Counted from the stretch's first letter, positions 1-9,316 are shown. The stretch is DNA of 64,000 nucleotides from Acidimicrobiales bacterium (GCA_022452035.1 JAKURV010000006.1:1-64000); one strand, 5' to 3'. The notes: generated by a model not told the origin, from the sequence alone. Made by a program: numbers and translations.

Positions 1-571
1 CGGTACCGCCGGCTGTGGACCGGACACCTCCGACAAGGAGAGCGGAGACCAAGCCAGTGCCGAGTATTAATCCGGCCAGCAGACGCAAGCCGCCTTCCGG
101 ACCGGCTGAGTCGATACGCGCCTCGAGGACGACGGCGGCCGTTGCCGCGCCGAGGGCATAAGCCGCGGTGACCAAACCCAGAGCCCAGCCCCGCCGGTCA
201 GGTGTCGCCTCAGCTGACCGCTGAAGGGCGAAGGCGTAGCCCAGCCCATTGGCGCCCCCGAAGACGATTCCGTAGCCGACGACCAGGCCAGTGAAAGACG
301 ACGCTTCGGCAGCCAGCAGGAGGCCGCCGGCCGCACCGACAGCAGCAATCGTGGCAACGAGCGCTCCGGGGAGGTGCCGAAACAGGGGGTGCCCGACTAG
401 GACGACCACAGTGAGGCAGGCCAGGGCCACTGAGTAAACGGCGCTCATTGCCCCCCGGCCCACGTCGAGGTTGGTTTCGAGTGGCATCACGAACAGGCTC
501 CAGGCGTGGATGGTGCCAAGGGCTCCGCTGAGGAACACGCAACCGGTCAGCGGGCGGACTCCGGAGGGCAC
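1..571 (-). CDS. MFS transporter, N-terminal part (cut by window edge)
   Basis: This is the beginning of a membrane transporter that runs off the left edge of the window. Reading the minus strand from a GTG at 571 gives about 190 residues with no stop. They form several hydrophobic segments in the pattern of the oxalate/formate-antiporter-like branch of the major facilitator superfamily: a first helix with GALGTIHAWSLF, then a second helix, a basic turn, and the glycine-rich run GIVFGGANGLGYAF. The frame stays open upstream to another GTG at 655, so the start is uncertain; 571 puts the first helix at the usual distance. The substrate cannot be told; this branch often carries small organic acids. 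It is divergent from the GYD-domain gene at 697. Confidence 0.7.
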   Translation of the reverse strand, partial: MPSGVRPLTGCVFLSGALGTIHAWSLFVMPLETNLDVGRGAMSAVYSVALACLTVVVLVGHPLFRHLPGALVATIAAVGAAGGLLLAAEASSFTGLVVGYGIVFGGANGLGYAFALQRSAEATPDRRGWALGLVTAAYALGAATAAVVLEARIDSAGPEGGLRLLAGLILGTGLVSALLVGGVRSTAGGT

Positions 572-696
572 GGGGGGAACGCTAACGGGAGTCCAGACCG
601 GAGCCGGGAGCCTGTTCTGGCCGCCAGTCAGCAGTATGTGGTGAGATGGCCACACGGCGGTGACCTCCGCCGAACACGGCGGAAGGGGAATGAACG

Positions 697-1023
697 ATGC
701 CGCACTACCTGATTCAAGGTTCTTATACAGCAGATGGCGCCCAGGGCCTTCTGGCCGAGGGGGGAACCGCCCGTATTACCGAGGCCACCGGGCTGATCGA
801 GGCCCTCGGTGGCACGTTGGAATGTCTCTACTTCATCTGGGGAAGCGACGACATCATTGGGGTAACCGAGATGCCCGACGACGCCTCGGCAGCCGCCGCA
901 AGCCTGGCCGTGTCAGCCAGCGGCAAGGTGGGAGTTCGAATCACGCCCCTTATTTCCCCGAGCGAGATCGACGCCGCAGCCGACAAGGCAGGAGAGTTGT
1001 CTTACCGACCCCCGGGGGGCTGA
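697..1023 (+). CDS. GYD domain protein
   Basis: A 108-residue cytosolic protein of the GYD family, a ferredoxin-like alpha/beta fold. Its length and layout fit: an N-terminal strand (MPHYLIQGSYT), a helix carrying an ALGG turn before the second strand, a segment FIWGSDDIIGVTEMPDD that matches the family's G-x-x-D signature, and a final strand with VRITPLIS. Family members are small, single-domain proteins of unproven function, sometimes compared with dimeric alpha/beta-barrel monooxygenases. ATG start at 697. It lies alone between two minus-strand genes, so context says little. Confidence 0.75.
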   Translation: MPHYLIQGSYTADGAQGLLAEGGTARITEATGLIEALGGTLECLYFIWGSDDIIGVTEMPDDASAAAASLAVSASGKVGVRITPLISPSEIDAAADKAGELSYRPPGG

Positions 1024-1116
1024 ACCGCCGAGTGTGAGTTGCGGTTAGTCAGCGCCAGCTGGGTCACCAGGAAAGGATCCGGGTCGGCTCGTCCGGGCAA
1101 TCGAACAGAGACTGGC

Positions 1117-2028
1117 TCAGGGAGCGAGGCGGTTTCGGTTGACTTCTAGGCGCAGGACATCTGGACGGCCGTAGTGGCCGACAGGGTCGAAATTCTGTCG
1201 GTGGCGACGGACGTCAGCCAGGTCCAGGTCGGCCCACACGATGCCCTGCTCGTCGTGGACCGGTTCAACAATCCATTCTCCATCCGGACCGGCAATGCAA
1301 GTCCCGCCGTTGTGGTACCGCTCACCATCCGGCAACTGGTCCTTTAGTGGGAAATCGTCCGGCAGGTCCTCTGAGCAATAGGGGGCTCCGACGCTGACCA
1401 CGAACAGCCTTCCCTCGCGGGCGATGAAGCGGGTGATGTCCCGGGTCAGGCCGACCGAACCAGGCCAGGCCGCAACGTGAACCTCTGAGCCGGCGCCGTA
1501 CATGGCCGTCCGGGCGAGCGGCATCCAGTTCTCCCAGCAGTTGAGGCCGGTGATCGTGGCGCCCCGATGCCGATGGGCTACAAGGCCAGCGCCATCACCG
1601 TCGGCCCACACCAGTCGCTCACCGTAGGTGGGCTTGAGCTTTCGGTGGACCCCAACCACCCCCTCGACAGGGTCGATGGCCACCAGCGAGCAGTAGACAG
1701 ATCCCCCCGACATCGAACGCTCCACTATGCCCACGTAGGCAAACGCATCGGCCTCCCGGACGGCTTCGACCACGGTGGCGAACTCGGGGCCGTTCACCTC
1801 CACTGCTTGGTCTACATAGCGGGCGTAGGCCTCCTGCTGGTCTGGGTCCTCCCAGGCCGAAGCATTCGTCCGATCAACCCAGACCGGGTAGCCGGGAACG
1901 AAGACCTCCGGGAAGGCCACCAGGTCGGCGTTTCCAGCGCCGGCCTCGGCGATCCGGTCTACGACCAGCCCGATAGAGGCCGACCGGTCAAGGAAGGCAG
2001 GTGAGACCTGGACAGCAGCGACACGCAC
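1117..2028 (-). CDS. Nitrilase family carbon-nitrogen hydrolase
   Basis: A 303-residue cytosolic hydrolase predicted to convert a nitrile into the carboxylic acid and ammonia. The nitrilase triad is visible: the catalytic glutamate in VAFPEVFVPGYP near residue 41, the lysine in HRKLKPTYGER near residue 131, and the nucleophilic cysteine in GLNCWENW near residue 164. CWE after the cysteine and the PGYP segment favour true nitrilases over the amidase and cyanase-like branches. Length is a little short of the usual 310-370 residues. The start is GTG at 2028. It lies 44 bases downstream of the BVMO gene on the same strand and is probably cotranscribed. The nitrile substrate is unknown; aliphatic and aryl nitriles are both possible. 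Confidence 0.85.
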   Translation of the reverse strand: MRVAAVQVSPAFLDRSASIGLVVDRIAEAGAGNADLVAFPEVFVPGYPVWVDRTNASAWEDPDQQEAYARYVDQAVEVNGPEFATVVEAVREADAFAYVGIVERSMSGGSVYCSLVAIDPVEGVVGVHRKLKPTYGERLVWADGDGAGLVAHRHRGATITGLNCWENWMPLARTAMYGAGSEVHVAAWPGSVGLTRDITRFIAREGRLFVVSVGAPYCSEDLPDDFPLKDQLPDGERYHNGGTCIAGPDGEWIVEPVHDEQGIVWADLDLADVRRHRQNFDPVGHYGRPDVLRLEVNRNRLAP

Positions 2029-2072
2029 AAGCCCAGTCTGCGGCAGGAGGCACCGTCGAGGCCTTGTCGGGC

Positions 2073-3581
2073 CTACCGGGACTCGACAAATTCCCGATTG
2101 GGGGAACTGAACTCCATGACGTCATCGGCAATGGTTTCTCGGCGAATCATCTTCACGTCCCGGCTGTAGTCCTGGGTGTGTAGCCACGGGGCGCGGTCTC
2201 CCTGACGAGGGAGGAGGTGCAAGGTGCGTTTCATGTACCCGGCTGGGAAGCCGTCGATCCAGGGACGTTGCGGCATGTCAAGGTCCGAGGGGCGTAGACG
2301 AGGCGTGCAGGTGGTAGCTCCCACGTCGGCCATATGGCTTAGTAGCCGACAGACGTACTCCGCCGTTAGGTCAGCCTTCAGGGTCCACGAGGCGTTGACA
2401 TACCCGAAAGTAGACACGAGGTTCGGAACGTCCGAGTAGGCGAGCCCCTTGTAGGTCCAAGAGCGGGCGAAATCGACCGGTTCGCCGTCGACTTCGAAGC
2501 CGATCTCGCCCAGGGTGACCAAGTTCAGACCAGTGGCCGTCACGATGACGTCGGCCTCCAACTCGGCGCCGGACCGCAGCCGGATGCCCGCCTCGGTGAA
2601 CGTGTCGATGTGGTCAGTGACCACAGAGGCACTTCCCGACCGGATGGACCCGAACAGGTCCCCGTCCGGGAGGAGGCACAGACGTTGATCCCACGGGTTG
2701 TACGACGGGGTGAAGTGGGTGGCTACGTCGTAGTCGGGGCCAAGACCCTGTCGGACACCACCAAGCAAGAGGCGCTTGACCTTGTCGGGATCGGTCCGGG
2801 TCTTCCGGTAGACGAGGCCCTGTCGGAAGACGTTCTTGCGTCTGGTCAGAGCGTAGGCCCACTTCTCGGGGAGGATCCGCCGTAACCGGTTGGCGAAGAG
2901 GTCGTGCGACGGACGGGCCACCACGTAGGTGGGGGAGCGCTGCAGCATCGTGACGTGGGCCGCCCGTTCGGCCATGGCCGGCACGAGGGTCATGGCCGTT
3001 GCCCCGGACCCAATGACCAGGACACGCTTGCCCGCGTAGTCGAGGTCCTCGGGCCAGGCCTGGGGGTGCACAATCTCCCCGCCGAACCGGTCTCGACCCG
3101 GGAATGTTGGAAGGTGACCCTCGCGGTAGCTGTAGTAGCCGGAGCACATGAACAGAAATCCACAAGTCAGCGTTGTGGTCTCGCCGGTGGCGGCAAGTGT
3201 GGCGGTGACCGTCCAACGAGCCGAGTCGCTCGACCACTCGGCCCGTGATACGAGATGGCCGAAACGGATGTGACGCTCCAGGTCGTGCTCGGCCACGGTC
3301 TCGCGGAGGTAATCCATGATGGCCGGGCCACCGGCGATCGACCGGGCGTCCTTCCAGGGCTTGAAGCTGAAGCCGAGGGTGTGCATATCAGAGTCCGATC
3401 GGACCCCGGGATAGCGGAACAAGTCCCATGTTCCACCAATGTCGCCGCGCCCCTCCAAGATGGTGAACGACGCCCACGGGCACTTGTTTTGAAGGTGGTA
3501 GCCGGCGCCGATTCCAGAGATCCCAGCGCCGACGACCAAAACGTCGACGTGCTCGGGGCTGGCGGAGACCGGGCTGGACAT
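2073..3581 (-). CDS. EthA-like Baeyer-Villiger / flavin monooxygenase
   Basis: A 502-residue NADPH- and FAD-dependent monooxygenase closely resembling mycobacterial EthA in overall sequence. Visible features are the N-terminal FAD Rossmann motif GAGISGIGAGYHL, the EthA-type segment GGTWDLFRYPGVRSDSDM, the BVMO-like fingerprint F-P-G-x5-H-P-Q-x-W around residues 160-175 (the family form is F-x-G-x3-H-x3-W), a second Rossmann motif VIGSGATAMTL for NADPH, and the downstream PSYNPWDQRLCL segment. Family members insert oxygen into ketones or oxidise sulfur and nitrogen in thioamides. Length is as expected (about 490). Start ATG at 3581. It precedes the nitrilase gene on the same strand and diverges from cysD across 138 bases. 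No TetR regulator of EthR type is adjacent. Confidence 0.88.
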   Translation of the reverse strand: MSSPVSASPEHVDVLVVGAGISGIGAGYHLQNKCPWASFTILEGRGDIGGTWDLFRYPGVRSDSDMHTLGFSFKPWKDARSIAGGPAIMDYLRETVAEHDLERHIRFGHLVSRAEWSSDSARWTVTATLAATGETTTLTCGFLFMCSGYYSYREGHLPTFPGRDRFGGEIVHPQAWPEDLDYAGKRVLVIGSGATAMTLVPAMAERAAHVTMLQRSPTYVVARPSHDLFANRLRRILPEKWAYALTRRKNVFRQGLVYRKTRTDPDKVKRLLLGGVRQGLGPDYDVATHFTPSYNPWDQRLCLLPDGDLFGSIRSGSASVVTDHIDTFTEAGIRLRSGAELEADVIVTATGLNLVTLGEIGFEVDGEPVDFARSWTYKGLAYSDVPNLVSTFGYVNASWTLKADLTAEYVCRLLSHMADVGATTCTPRLRPSDLDMPQRPWIDGFPAGYMKRTLHLLPRQGDRAPWLHTQDYSRDVKMIRRETIADDVMEFSSPNREFVESR

Positions 3582-3719
3582 CGCTGGGACCCTAGGGACG
3601 AGCAGCGAAGGGGGCCAATCCCCGGTACCGGGCCGTCATGGCGACCGGGTCGATATGGCGAGATTCCCACGGGCCTCGGCTCCGTCAGCTACCGGTAGTG
3701 GCTCGTAGGCTCGCCAGGA

Positions 3720-4652
3720 ATGGACCGCCGGACCACGACGCTCCCCCCGGAGCTCCGCCTAACCCACCTCCGCCAACTTGAGGCCGAGGGCATCCACATC
3801 CTCCGCGAGGTAGTGGCCCAGTTTGAGCGGCCAGTGATGCTCTACTCCATCGGCAAGGACTCGTCGGTCCTGCTGCACCTAGCCCGCAAGGCGTTCTACC
3901 CCGGCCGGATCCCGTTCCCGCTCCTCCACGTCGACACCACGTGGAAGTTCCAGGAGATGATCGCTTTCCGGGACCGCATGGCCGACGAGCTCGGCTTCGA
4001 CCTGGTGGTCCACTCCAACCCTGAAGGGGTGGAGCAGGGGATCAACCCGTTCGACCACGGCTCGAAGAACTACACCGACATCATGAAAACCCAGGCCCTC
4101 CGACAGGCCTTAGACGCCGGCAGATACGACGCCGCATTCGGCGGGGCCCGCCGGGACGAGGAGAGGTCCCGGGCCAAGGAGCGGGTCTTCAGCTTTCGGG
4201 ACCGCAACCACCGCTGGGACCCGAAAAACCAACGACCCGAACTCTGGAACCTCTACAACGGCCGGGTCGACCGCGGTGAGAGCATCCGAGTCTTTCCGAT
4301 CAGCAACTGGACTGAACTCGACGTGTGGCAGTACATCCACCTCGAGGAGATCCCCATTGTCCCGCTGTACCGAGCAGCTATCCGACCAGTCGTAGAGCGG
4401 AACGGGACCCTGATCATGGTCGACGATGACCGCTTCCGATTCGCCGATGGCGAGGAGTTCCAAAAGAGGTCTGTGCGGTTTCGGACCTTGGGTTGCTACC
4501 CGCTGTCCGGGGCGGTCGAGTCAACAGCTACCACGTTGCCCGAGATCATCCAGGAGATGCTTCTGGCCACCCGATCGGAACGCGAGGGGCGAGTCATCGA
4601 CCACGACCAGGTCGGGTCGATGGAGGAGAAGAAGCGCGAGGGGTACTTCTGA
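3720..4652 (+). CDS. cysD: Sulfate adenylyltransferase subunit 2 (CysD)
   Basis: The 310-residue catalytic subunit of ATP sulfurylase, which makes adenosine 5'-phosphosulfate (APS) from ATP and sulfate. The PP-loop motif [13 protein letters not shown] lies near residues 42-54, and the conserved segments [11 protein letters not shown] and [17 protein letters not shown] follow. The C-terminus ends in the usual EKKREGYF. Length matches the family (about 300). It is the first gene of cysD-cysNC-cysC, and its stop overlaps the cysNC start as TGATG, so the two subunits are translationally coupled. No clear Shine-Dalgarno sequence lies at the right distance from the ATG; a few extra N-terminal residues before the conserved [10 protein letters not shown] leave the start slightly open. 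Confidence 0.96.
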   Translation: MDRRTTTLPPELRLTHLRQLEAEGIHILREVVAQFERPVMLYSIGKDSSVLLHLARKAFYPGRIPFPLLHVDTTWKFQEMIAFRDRMADELGFDLVVHSNPEGVEQGINPFDHGSKNYTDIMKTQALRQALDAGRYDAAFGGARRDEERSRAKERVFSFRDRNHRWDPKNQRPELWNLYNGRVDRGESIRVFPISNWTELDVWQYIHLEEIPIVPLYRAAIRPVVERNGTLIMVDDDRFRFADGEEFQKRSVRFRTLGCYPLSGAVESTATTLPEIIQEMLLATRSEREGRVIDHDQVGSMEEKKREGYF

Positions 4653-6571
4653 TGCCTTACGACTCGGACCTCATCACCACCGACATCGACGCCTACCTGG
4701 CCGAACATGAGAACAAGGGCCTACTACGCCTTCTGACCTGTGGAAGTGTCGACGACGGCAAGTCGACCCTCATCGGTCGCCTGCTGCACGATTCCCAGTT
4801 GATCTACGAAGACCAGATGGCGGACCTGGAGGCCGACTCGGCAACTATGGGATCAGCCGGTGAACGTGTCGACCTGGCGTTGCTGATGGACGGCCTAAAG
4901 GCCGAGCGGGAGCAAGGCATCACCATCGACGTCGCCTACCGGTACTTCTCTACGTCACGTCGAAAGTTCATCATTGCCGATACCCCTGGCCACGAGCAGT
5001 ACACGCGAAACATGGTCACCGGAGCGTCGACTTGCGAGCTGGCGGTGGTCCTCGTCGACGCCCGGCACGGCGTAGTCGAACAGACCCGCCGGCACAGCTT
5101 CATTGTCAGCCTGCTGGGCATCAGAGACGTGGTGGTGGCCGTCAACAAGATGGACCTGGTGGGCTGGTCGGAGGAGGCCTTCGACGACATCCGGAACTGC
5201 TATCAGAAACTTGCCGCCGACCTCGATCTAGCCGACCCGTACTTCCTGCCCATGTCGGCCCTGCTGGGCGACAACGTGGTCGACACCGGGCACAACCTCA
5301 ACTGGTTCGACGGGCCTCCCCTAATGCAGTACTTGGAAACCGTTGACGTCGCCACCGGCGTGGACCTGAACCACCTACGCCTGCCCGTCCAGATGGTGCT
5401 GCGTCCCGACCAGGACTTCCGCGGTTTCGCAGGGACCGTAGCCTCCGGGGTGCTGCGCCCGGGCGACGAGGTGGTGGCGTTGCCGTCAGGTACGCGGTCC
5501 ACAGTGGAGCGAATTGTCACCTTCGACGGCGACCTCGAGGTGGCCGGTCCGGGACGGGCCGTGACGGTGACCCTGGCCGACGAGATCGACGTCAGCCGCG
5601 GCGACCTCTTAGTGGGCGGCGACGATTCACCCAACCGAGCACACGAGGTCGACGCCACCATTGTGTGGATGGACACCGAGCCAATGGAACCCGGCCGGCA
5701 GTACCTTCTGCGGTCGGCCACCGGTCAGAGCAATGCGTCGGTGACCTCCATCCGTCACCGGGTCGACGTCAATACGCTGGCCGAGCGGCCGGCAGCGGCC
5801 CTGGGGCTTAATGACATTGCCCGGTGCGCGATCAGTACCGACCGAGAGCTCCTGTTCGACCCGTATGACACGAATCGACGGACAGGATCGTTCGTACTAG
5901 TGGACCGGCTGTCCAATGCCACGGTGGGTGCCGGAATGGTCATTGAGGCCTCCTCCGGATGGGATCGGCAACCCGACGCTGGTCTTGTCCGACACGCATC
6001 GGAGATCTCCTCGGACGAGCGGTCGGCTCGCTTCGGCCAGCACCCCTGCACCGTCTTGCTGACAGGGCTCACAGCGGCTGGGAAGTCGACCATTGCCACC
6101 AGCCTGGAACGGCGACTCTTCGACCAGGGGAGGGCCACTATCCGTCTGGACGGCGAAAACGTACGCCTCGGCATCAGCCGGGATCTCGGGTTCAGCGCAC
6201 AAGAACGCTCTGAGAACCTTCGCCGGGTGGCCGAGGTGGCCCGCCTGGTCAACAACCAGGGCCTCATCGCTGTGGCGGCTCTCGTTGCACCTAAGGAGGA
6301 CATCCGGGCCCGGGCCCGGAACCTGATCGGGTCTGACCGGTTCGTTGAAGTGTTCGTGGATACCCCACTGGAGGTCTGTCGGGAACGCGACCCCCATGGC
6401 CTGTACGAGGCTGCCGAGAGAGGCGAGATCCCGCAGTTCCCCGGTGTATCGGCCACCTACGACCAGCCGACCGACATGGACCTTCGAGTCGATACCACGA
6501 CCCAGAGCGTGGACGACTGCGTGGACGCCATCCTGAGCCTGCTAAACGAACGGGGGTTTCTCCGTGGATGA
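4652..6571 (+). CDS. cysN: Bifunctional sulfate adenylyltransferase GTPase / APS kinase (CysNC)
   Basis: A 639-residue fusion. Residues 1-440 are the CysN GTPase, which drives APS formation by CysD: P-loop GSVDDGKST at 31-39, DTPGHEQY at 110-117, NKMD at 165-168, then EF-Tu-like beta-barrels. Residues from about 460 form an APS kinase domain that makes PAPS, with P-loop GLTAAGKS at 472-479 and LDGENVRLGI. I place the start at the ATG at 4652, overlapping the cysD stop, because the longer open frame from 4493 is only cysD sequence out of frame. The kinase part departs from canonical APS kinases: GLTAAGKS in place of GLSGSGKS, and APKEDIR where most carry SPYRADR. A second, canonical APS kinase gene follows directly, overlapping by 8 bases. 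Confidence 0.95.
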   Translation: MPYDSDLITTDIDAYLAEHENKGLLRLLTCGSVDDGKSTLIGRLLHDSQLIYEDQMADLEADSATMGSAGERVDLALLMDGLKAEREQGITIDVAYRYFSTSRRKFIIADTPGHEQYTRNMVTGASTCELAVVLVDARHGVVEQTRRHSFIVSLLGIRDVVVAVNKMDLVGWSEEAFDDIRNCYQKLAADLDLADPYFLPMSALLGDNVVDTGHNLNWFDGPPLMQYLETVDVATGVDLNHLRLPVQMVLRPDQDFRGFAGTVASGVLRPGDEVVALPSGTRSTVERIVTFDGDLEVAGPGRAVTVTLADEIDVSRGDLLVGGDDSPNRAHEVDATIVWMDTEPMEPGRQYLLRSATGQSNASVTSIRHRVDVNTLAERPAAALGLNDIARCAISTDRELLFDPYDTNRRTGSFVLVDRLSNATVGAGMVIEASSGWDRQPDAGLVRHASEISSDERSARFGQHPCTVLLTGLTAAGKSTIATSLERRLFDQGRATIRLDGENVRLGISRDLGFSAQERSENLRRVAEVARLVNNQGLIAVAALVAPKEDIRARARNLIGSDRFVEVFVDTPLEVCRERDPHGLYEAAERGEIPQFPGVSATYDQPTDMDLRVDTTTQSVDDCVDAILSLLNERGFLRG

Positions 6572-7151
6572 GCCGACAGCGACCAACATTGTCCGAGCCG
6601 AGGGGCTTGTGGGCCCCGTCGAGCGGTTTGCCGTCCTCGGCCAGGATGGCCACACGGTCTGGTTTACCGGGTTGTCCGGCTCAGGCAAGTCCACCCTGGC
6701 CTTCGCCCTGGAGGAGGCCCTCCTGACACGGGCAAGAGCGGCCTACGTTCTAGATGGCGACAATGTGCGCTTCGGGCTAAACCGTGACCTCGGCTTCTCG
6801 CCGGAGGACCGAACGGAGAATGTGCGGCGGATCGGCGAGGTTTGCCGGCTGTTCCAGGACGCCGGACTTATTGTTCTCACGGCATTCATCTCCCCCTACC
6901 GAGCCGACCGGAGCGCCGTCCGGGACCTCCACCCCGAAGGCGCCTTCACCGAGGTGTTCGTGGACACCCCACTGGAGGTGTGTGAGGAACGGGACGTCAA
7001 GGGCCTGTACGCCCGGGCCCGGGCCGGCGACATCACAGAGTTCAGTGGAATCTCGGCCCCCTACGAGCCGCCGGTCGACCCTGATGTCCGGATCGACACG
7101 TCCCGTCCGCTGGAGGAATGCGTGGCCATCCTCCTCGACCGCCTGACCTAA
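6564..7151 (+). CDS. cysC: Adenylyl-sulfate kinase (CysC)
   Basis: A 195-residue stand-alone APS kinase that phosphorylates APS at the 3' position to give PAPS. It shows the canonical P-loop GLSGSGKS at residues 36-43, LDGDNVRFGLNRDLGF, the substrate loop FISPYRADR, and the lid-region sequence VKGLYARARAGDI. Length is normal for CysC. The start is the GTG at 6564, inside the end of cysNC. Since the upstream protein already has an APS kinase domain, this gene is either the main enzyme beside a degenerate fused domain, or the two differ in role. PAPS feeds sulfate assimilation or sulfotransferases; neither PAPS reductase nor sulfotransferase is in the window. Confidence 0.95.
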   Translation: MDEPTATNIVRAEGLVGPVERFAVLGQDGHTVWFTGLSGSGKSTLAFALEEALLTRARAAYVLDGDNVRFGLNRDLGFSPEDRTENVRRIGEVCRLFQDAGLIVLTAFISPYRADRSAVRDLHPEGAFTEVFVDTPLEVCEERDVKGLYARARAGDITEFSGISAPYEPPVDPDVRIDTSRPLEECVAILLDRLT

Positions 7152-7282
7152 GCCCGGCGAGGTTCGTGTTGATCGAGCAGATCGTCTCGCAGGAGCCGGT
7201 CCCGCTCGCCCACCGGCTCGCCGTCGGCTAGACCATCGAAGGACCGGCTACCACCGGCCGTTCTGGAAGGACACCGAGGACC

Positions 7283-9316
7283 GTGACCGACCCGCTGCTG
7301 GAGCCGTTCGACCTGGGTGGCCTGCGGCTGCGCAACCGGGTGTTCTCCAGCAGCCACTCGCCCGGTTACAACGTCGACGGTACGCCCAGCGACCGGTACG
7401 TCCGATACCACGAGGAGAAAGCAAAGGGTGGTATCGGCCTGACAATGATCGGCGGGTCGTCGAACGTGTCACGTGATTCGGCGTCGCTCTGGGGTCAACT
7501 GGACTTCGGATCGGAATCCATCGTGGCGCCCCTGGCTGACATGGTGGACCGGATCCACGGGCACGGCACAGCAATCATGTGCCAACTCACCCACATGGGA
7601 CGGCGCAACGTTTCCAACGACGGCGACTGGCTACCGACCATTGCTCCGTCACCGATCCGGGAGCCCATGCACCGCTTCTGGCCCAAGGAGATGGAGCGCT
7701 CCGATATTCGGCGGGTGGTGACCGACTTCGCCTCAGCCGCCCGGCGTGCCGGTGAAGCGGGCCTAGACGGGATTGAGTTGCTGGCCACCAGCCACCTACT
7801 GGACCAGTTCTGGACACCGTTGGTGAACCGGCGCACCGACGAGTACGGCGGCAGCATGGCCAACCGGCTTCGGTTTACCTTCGAGGTTCTGGAGGCCGTC
7901 CGGGCGTCGGTAGGGGACCGTTTGCTGGTTGGTTTACGGATGATCGGCGACGAGGACCTGGTGGGAGGCCTAGATCGGGACGACTGCTGTGAGATAGCAG
8001 TCAGCCTGGCCACATCGGGCCTCCTGGACTTCCTGAACGTGGCCGGGCCGGCCCTTTCCACCGAAGCCGGACTGGCCAGGGCCATACCGCCGGCCGGTAC
8101 GCCACTCATGCCTTACCTGCCGGTGGCGACTGCCATCAGAGAGGCCGTGGACCTACCGATCCTGCACGCCACCCGAATCACCGACGTTGCGTCAGCCCGG
8201 CACGCCATTGTCGAAGAGTTGGTCGACCTGGTTGGAATGACTCGGGCCCATCTGGCTGATCCTCACCTGGTAGCCAAACTGGAACGGGGTGACGGGGACC
8301 GCATCAGGGTGTGCGTCGGTGCCGCCTACTGCATCAACCGGCTCCACCTGGGGTTGGACTCGGTCTGCGTCCAGAACCCCGCCACCGGTCGGGAGGCCTC
8401 GGTTCCGCAGCTGGTGGTCCGATCAGACGGGCCCCGTAAACGGGTTGTCGTGGTGGGCGCCGGACCCGGGGGCCTTGAGGCGGCACGTACCTGCGCTGAG
8501 CGAGGACACGAGGTGGTGCTCTTCGAGGCCCAAGACCGCGTGGGAGGTCAGATGGCTCTGGCAGCCCGAGCCGGGGAGCGCCAACGGGAGGTAGCCAGTC
8601 TCGTTGACTGGCTGGAGGCCGAAGTCGGCCACGCCGGGGTTGACGTCCGCCTATCGACCCCCGTCGGACTAGACGAGGTACTGGCCGAGGGAGCGGACGT
8701 CGTCGTGGTGGCCACCGGCGGTCTGCCCGACACGTCATACCTAGAGGCGGGGGAGAACCTCGTCTACACCTCCTGGGATGTCCTGGCTGGTCGCGCCCGA
8801 CCAGCCGGTCGAGTACTGGTCTACGACGACCACGGGGCGGAGCGGGGACTGGCCGTGGTGGAATACCTGGCCGGCCGCGACCTAACCACACTGGAGGTGG
8901 TTACCCCCGACCGTCACGTTGGCTACGACTTGGCCACCCCTCTCGGCCCCACCTACCTGAGGATGCTCTACGGCCACGGGGTGCTTCTCACCCCCGACCA
9001 TCGGCTGACCCGTGTCAAGGAAGCCAGCAACGGCCTACAGGTCACGTTGTGCAACGAGTACACGCGGGACGAGACGTTCCGAGAGGTGGACGCCGTAGTG
9101 GTCGAACACGGCGTGGTTCCCGACACGACCCTGTACGAGGCCCTCCGCGACGGGTCGGCCAACGAGGGTGTCGTGGACATCGACGCCCTGCTGGCCGGTG
9201 AACCACAGCCCGTTCCCTCCACGGGCTACGCGCTGTACCGGGTGGGCGACGCAGTGGCTAGCCGCGACGTCGCCTCGGCCCTCCTCGACGCCCGGCGCCT
9301 CCTCCAGACCGTCTGA
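7283..9316 (+). CDS. dgcA: DgcA-like FMN/Fe-S oxidoreductase (amine N-demethylase)
   Basis: A 677-residue flavoprotein of the trimethylamine-dehydrogenase/2,4-dienoyl-CoA-reductase group. Residues 1-340 are the OYE-like FMN barrel, residues 344-362 the iron-sulfur region, and from about residue 385 a Rossmann domain starts with VVVVGAGPGGLEA. The whole protein, including YHEEKAKGGIGL, QLTHMGRR and the cysteine region CVGAAYC followed by CVQNPATGRE, follows Pseudomonas DgcA (dimethylglycine demethylation, about 686 residues) and related N-methylproline demethylases as I recall them. The cysteines are C344, C350 and C362, not the CxxCxxxC of dienoyl-CoA reductases. The OYE catalytic histidine region reads LLATSHLLDQFW. 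It may demethylate dimethylglycine, or another N-methylated compound handled by the four genes downstream. Start GTG at 7283. Confidence 0.8.
   Translation: MTDPLLEPFDLGGLRLRNRVFSSSHSPGYNVDGTPSDRYVRYHEEKAKGGIGLTMIGGSSNVSRDSASLWGQLDFGSESIVAPLADMVDRIHGHGTAIMCQLTHMGRRNVSNDGDWLPTIAPSPIREPMHRFWPKEMERSDIRRVVTDFASAARRAGEAGLDGIELLATSHLLDQFWTPLVNRRTDEYGGSMANRLRFTFEVLEAVRASVGDRLLVGLRMIGDEDLVGGLDRDDCCEIAVSLATSGLLDFLNVAGPALSTEAGLARAIPPAGTPLMPYLPVATAIREAVDLPILHATRITDVASARHAIVEELVDLVGMTRAHLADPHLVAKLERGDGDRIRVCVGAAYCINRLHLGLDSVCVQNPATGREASVPQLVVRSDGPRKRVVVVGAGPGGLEAARTCAERGHEVVLFEAQDRVGGQMALAARAGERQREVASLVDWLEAEVGHAGVDVRLSTPVGLDEVLAEGADVVVVATGGLPDTSYLEAGENLVYTSWDVLAGRARPAGRVLVYDDHGAERGLAVVEYLAGRDLTTLEVVTPDRHVGYDLATPLGPTYLRMLYGHGVLLTPDHRLTRVKEASNGLQVTLCNEYTRDETFREVDAVVVEHGVVPDTTLYEALRDGSANEGVVDIDALLAGEPQPVPSTGYALYRVGDAVASRDVASALLDARRLLQTV

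Noticed and set aside
2614-3237. Opposite-frame open frames of 167-237 residues within the BVMO, CysNC, DgcA-like and LysR genes (for example 2614-3237, 5755-6456, 8334-8891, 9035-9748)
   Set aside because: These mirror strong third-position GC bias in real genes; they have arginine- and proline-rich translations, no domain motifs and no ribosome sites.
4493-4651. A longer N-terminus for CysNC beginning at 4493
   Set aside because: The extra residues are cysD sequence in another frame; the coupled ATG at 4652 gives the normal CysN start.
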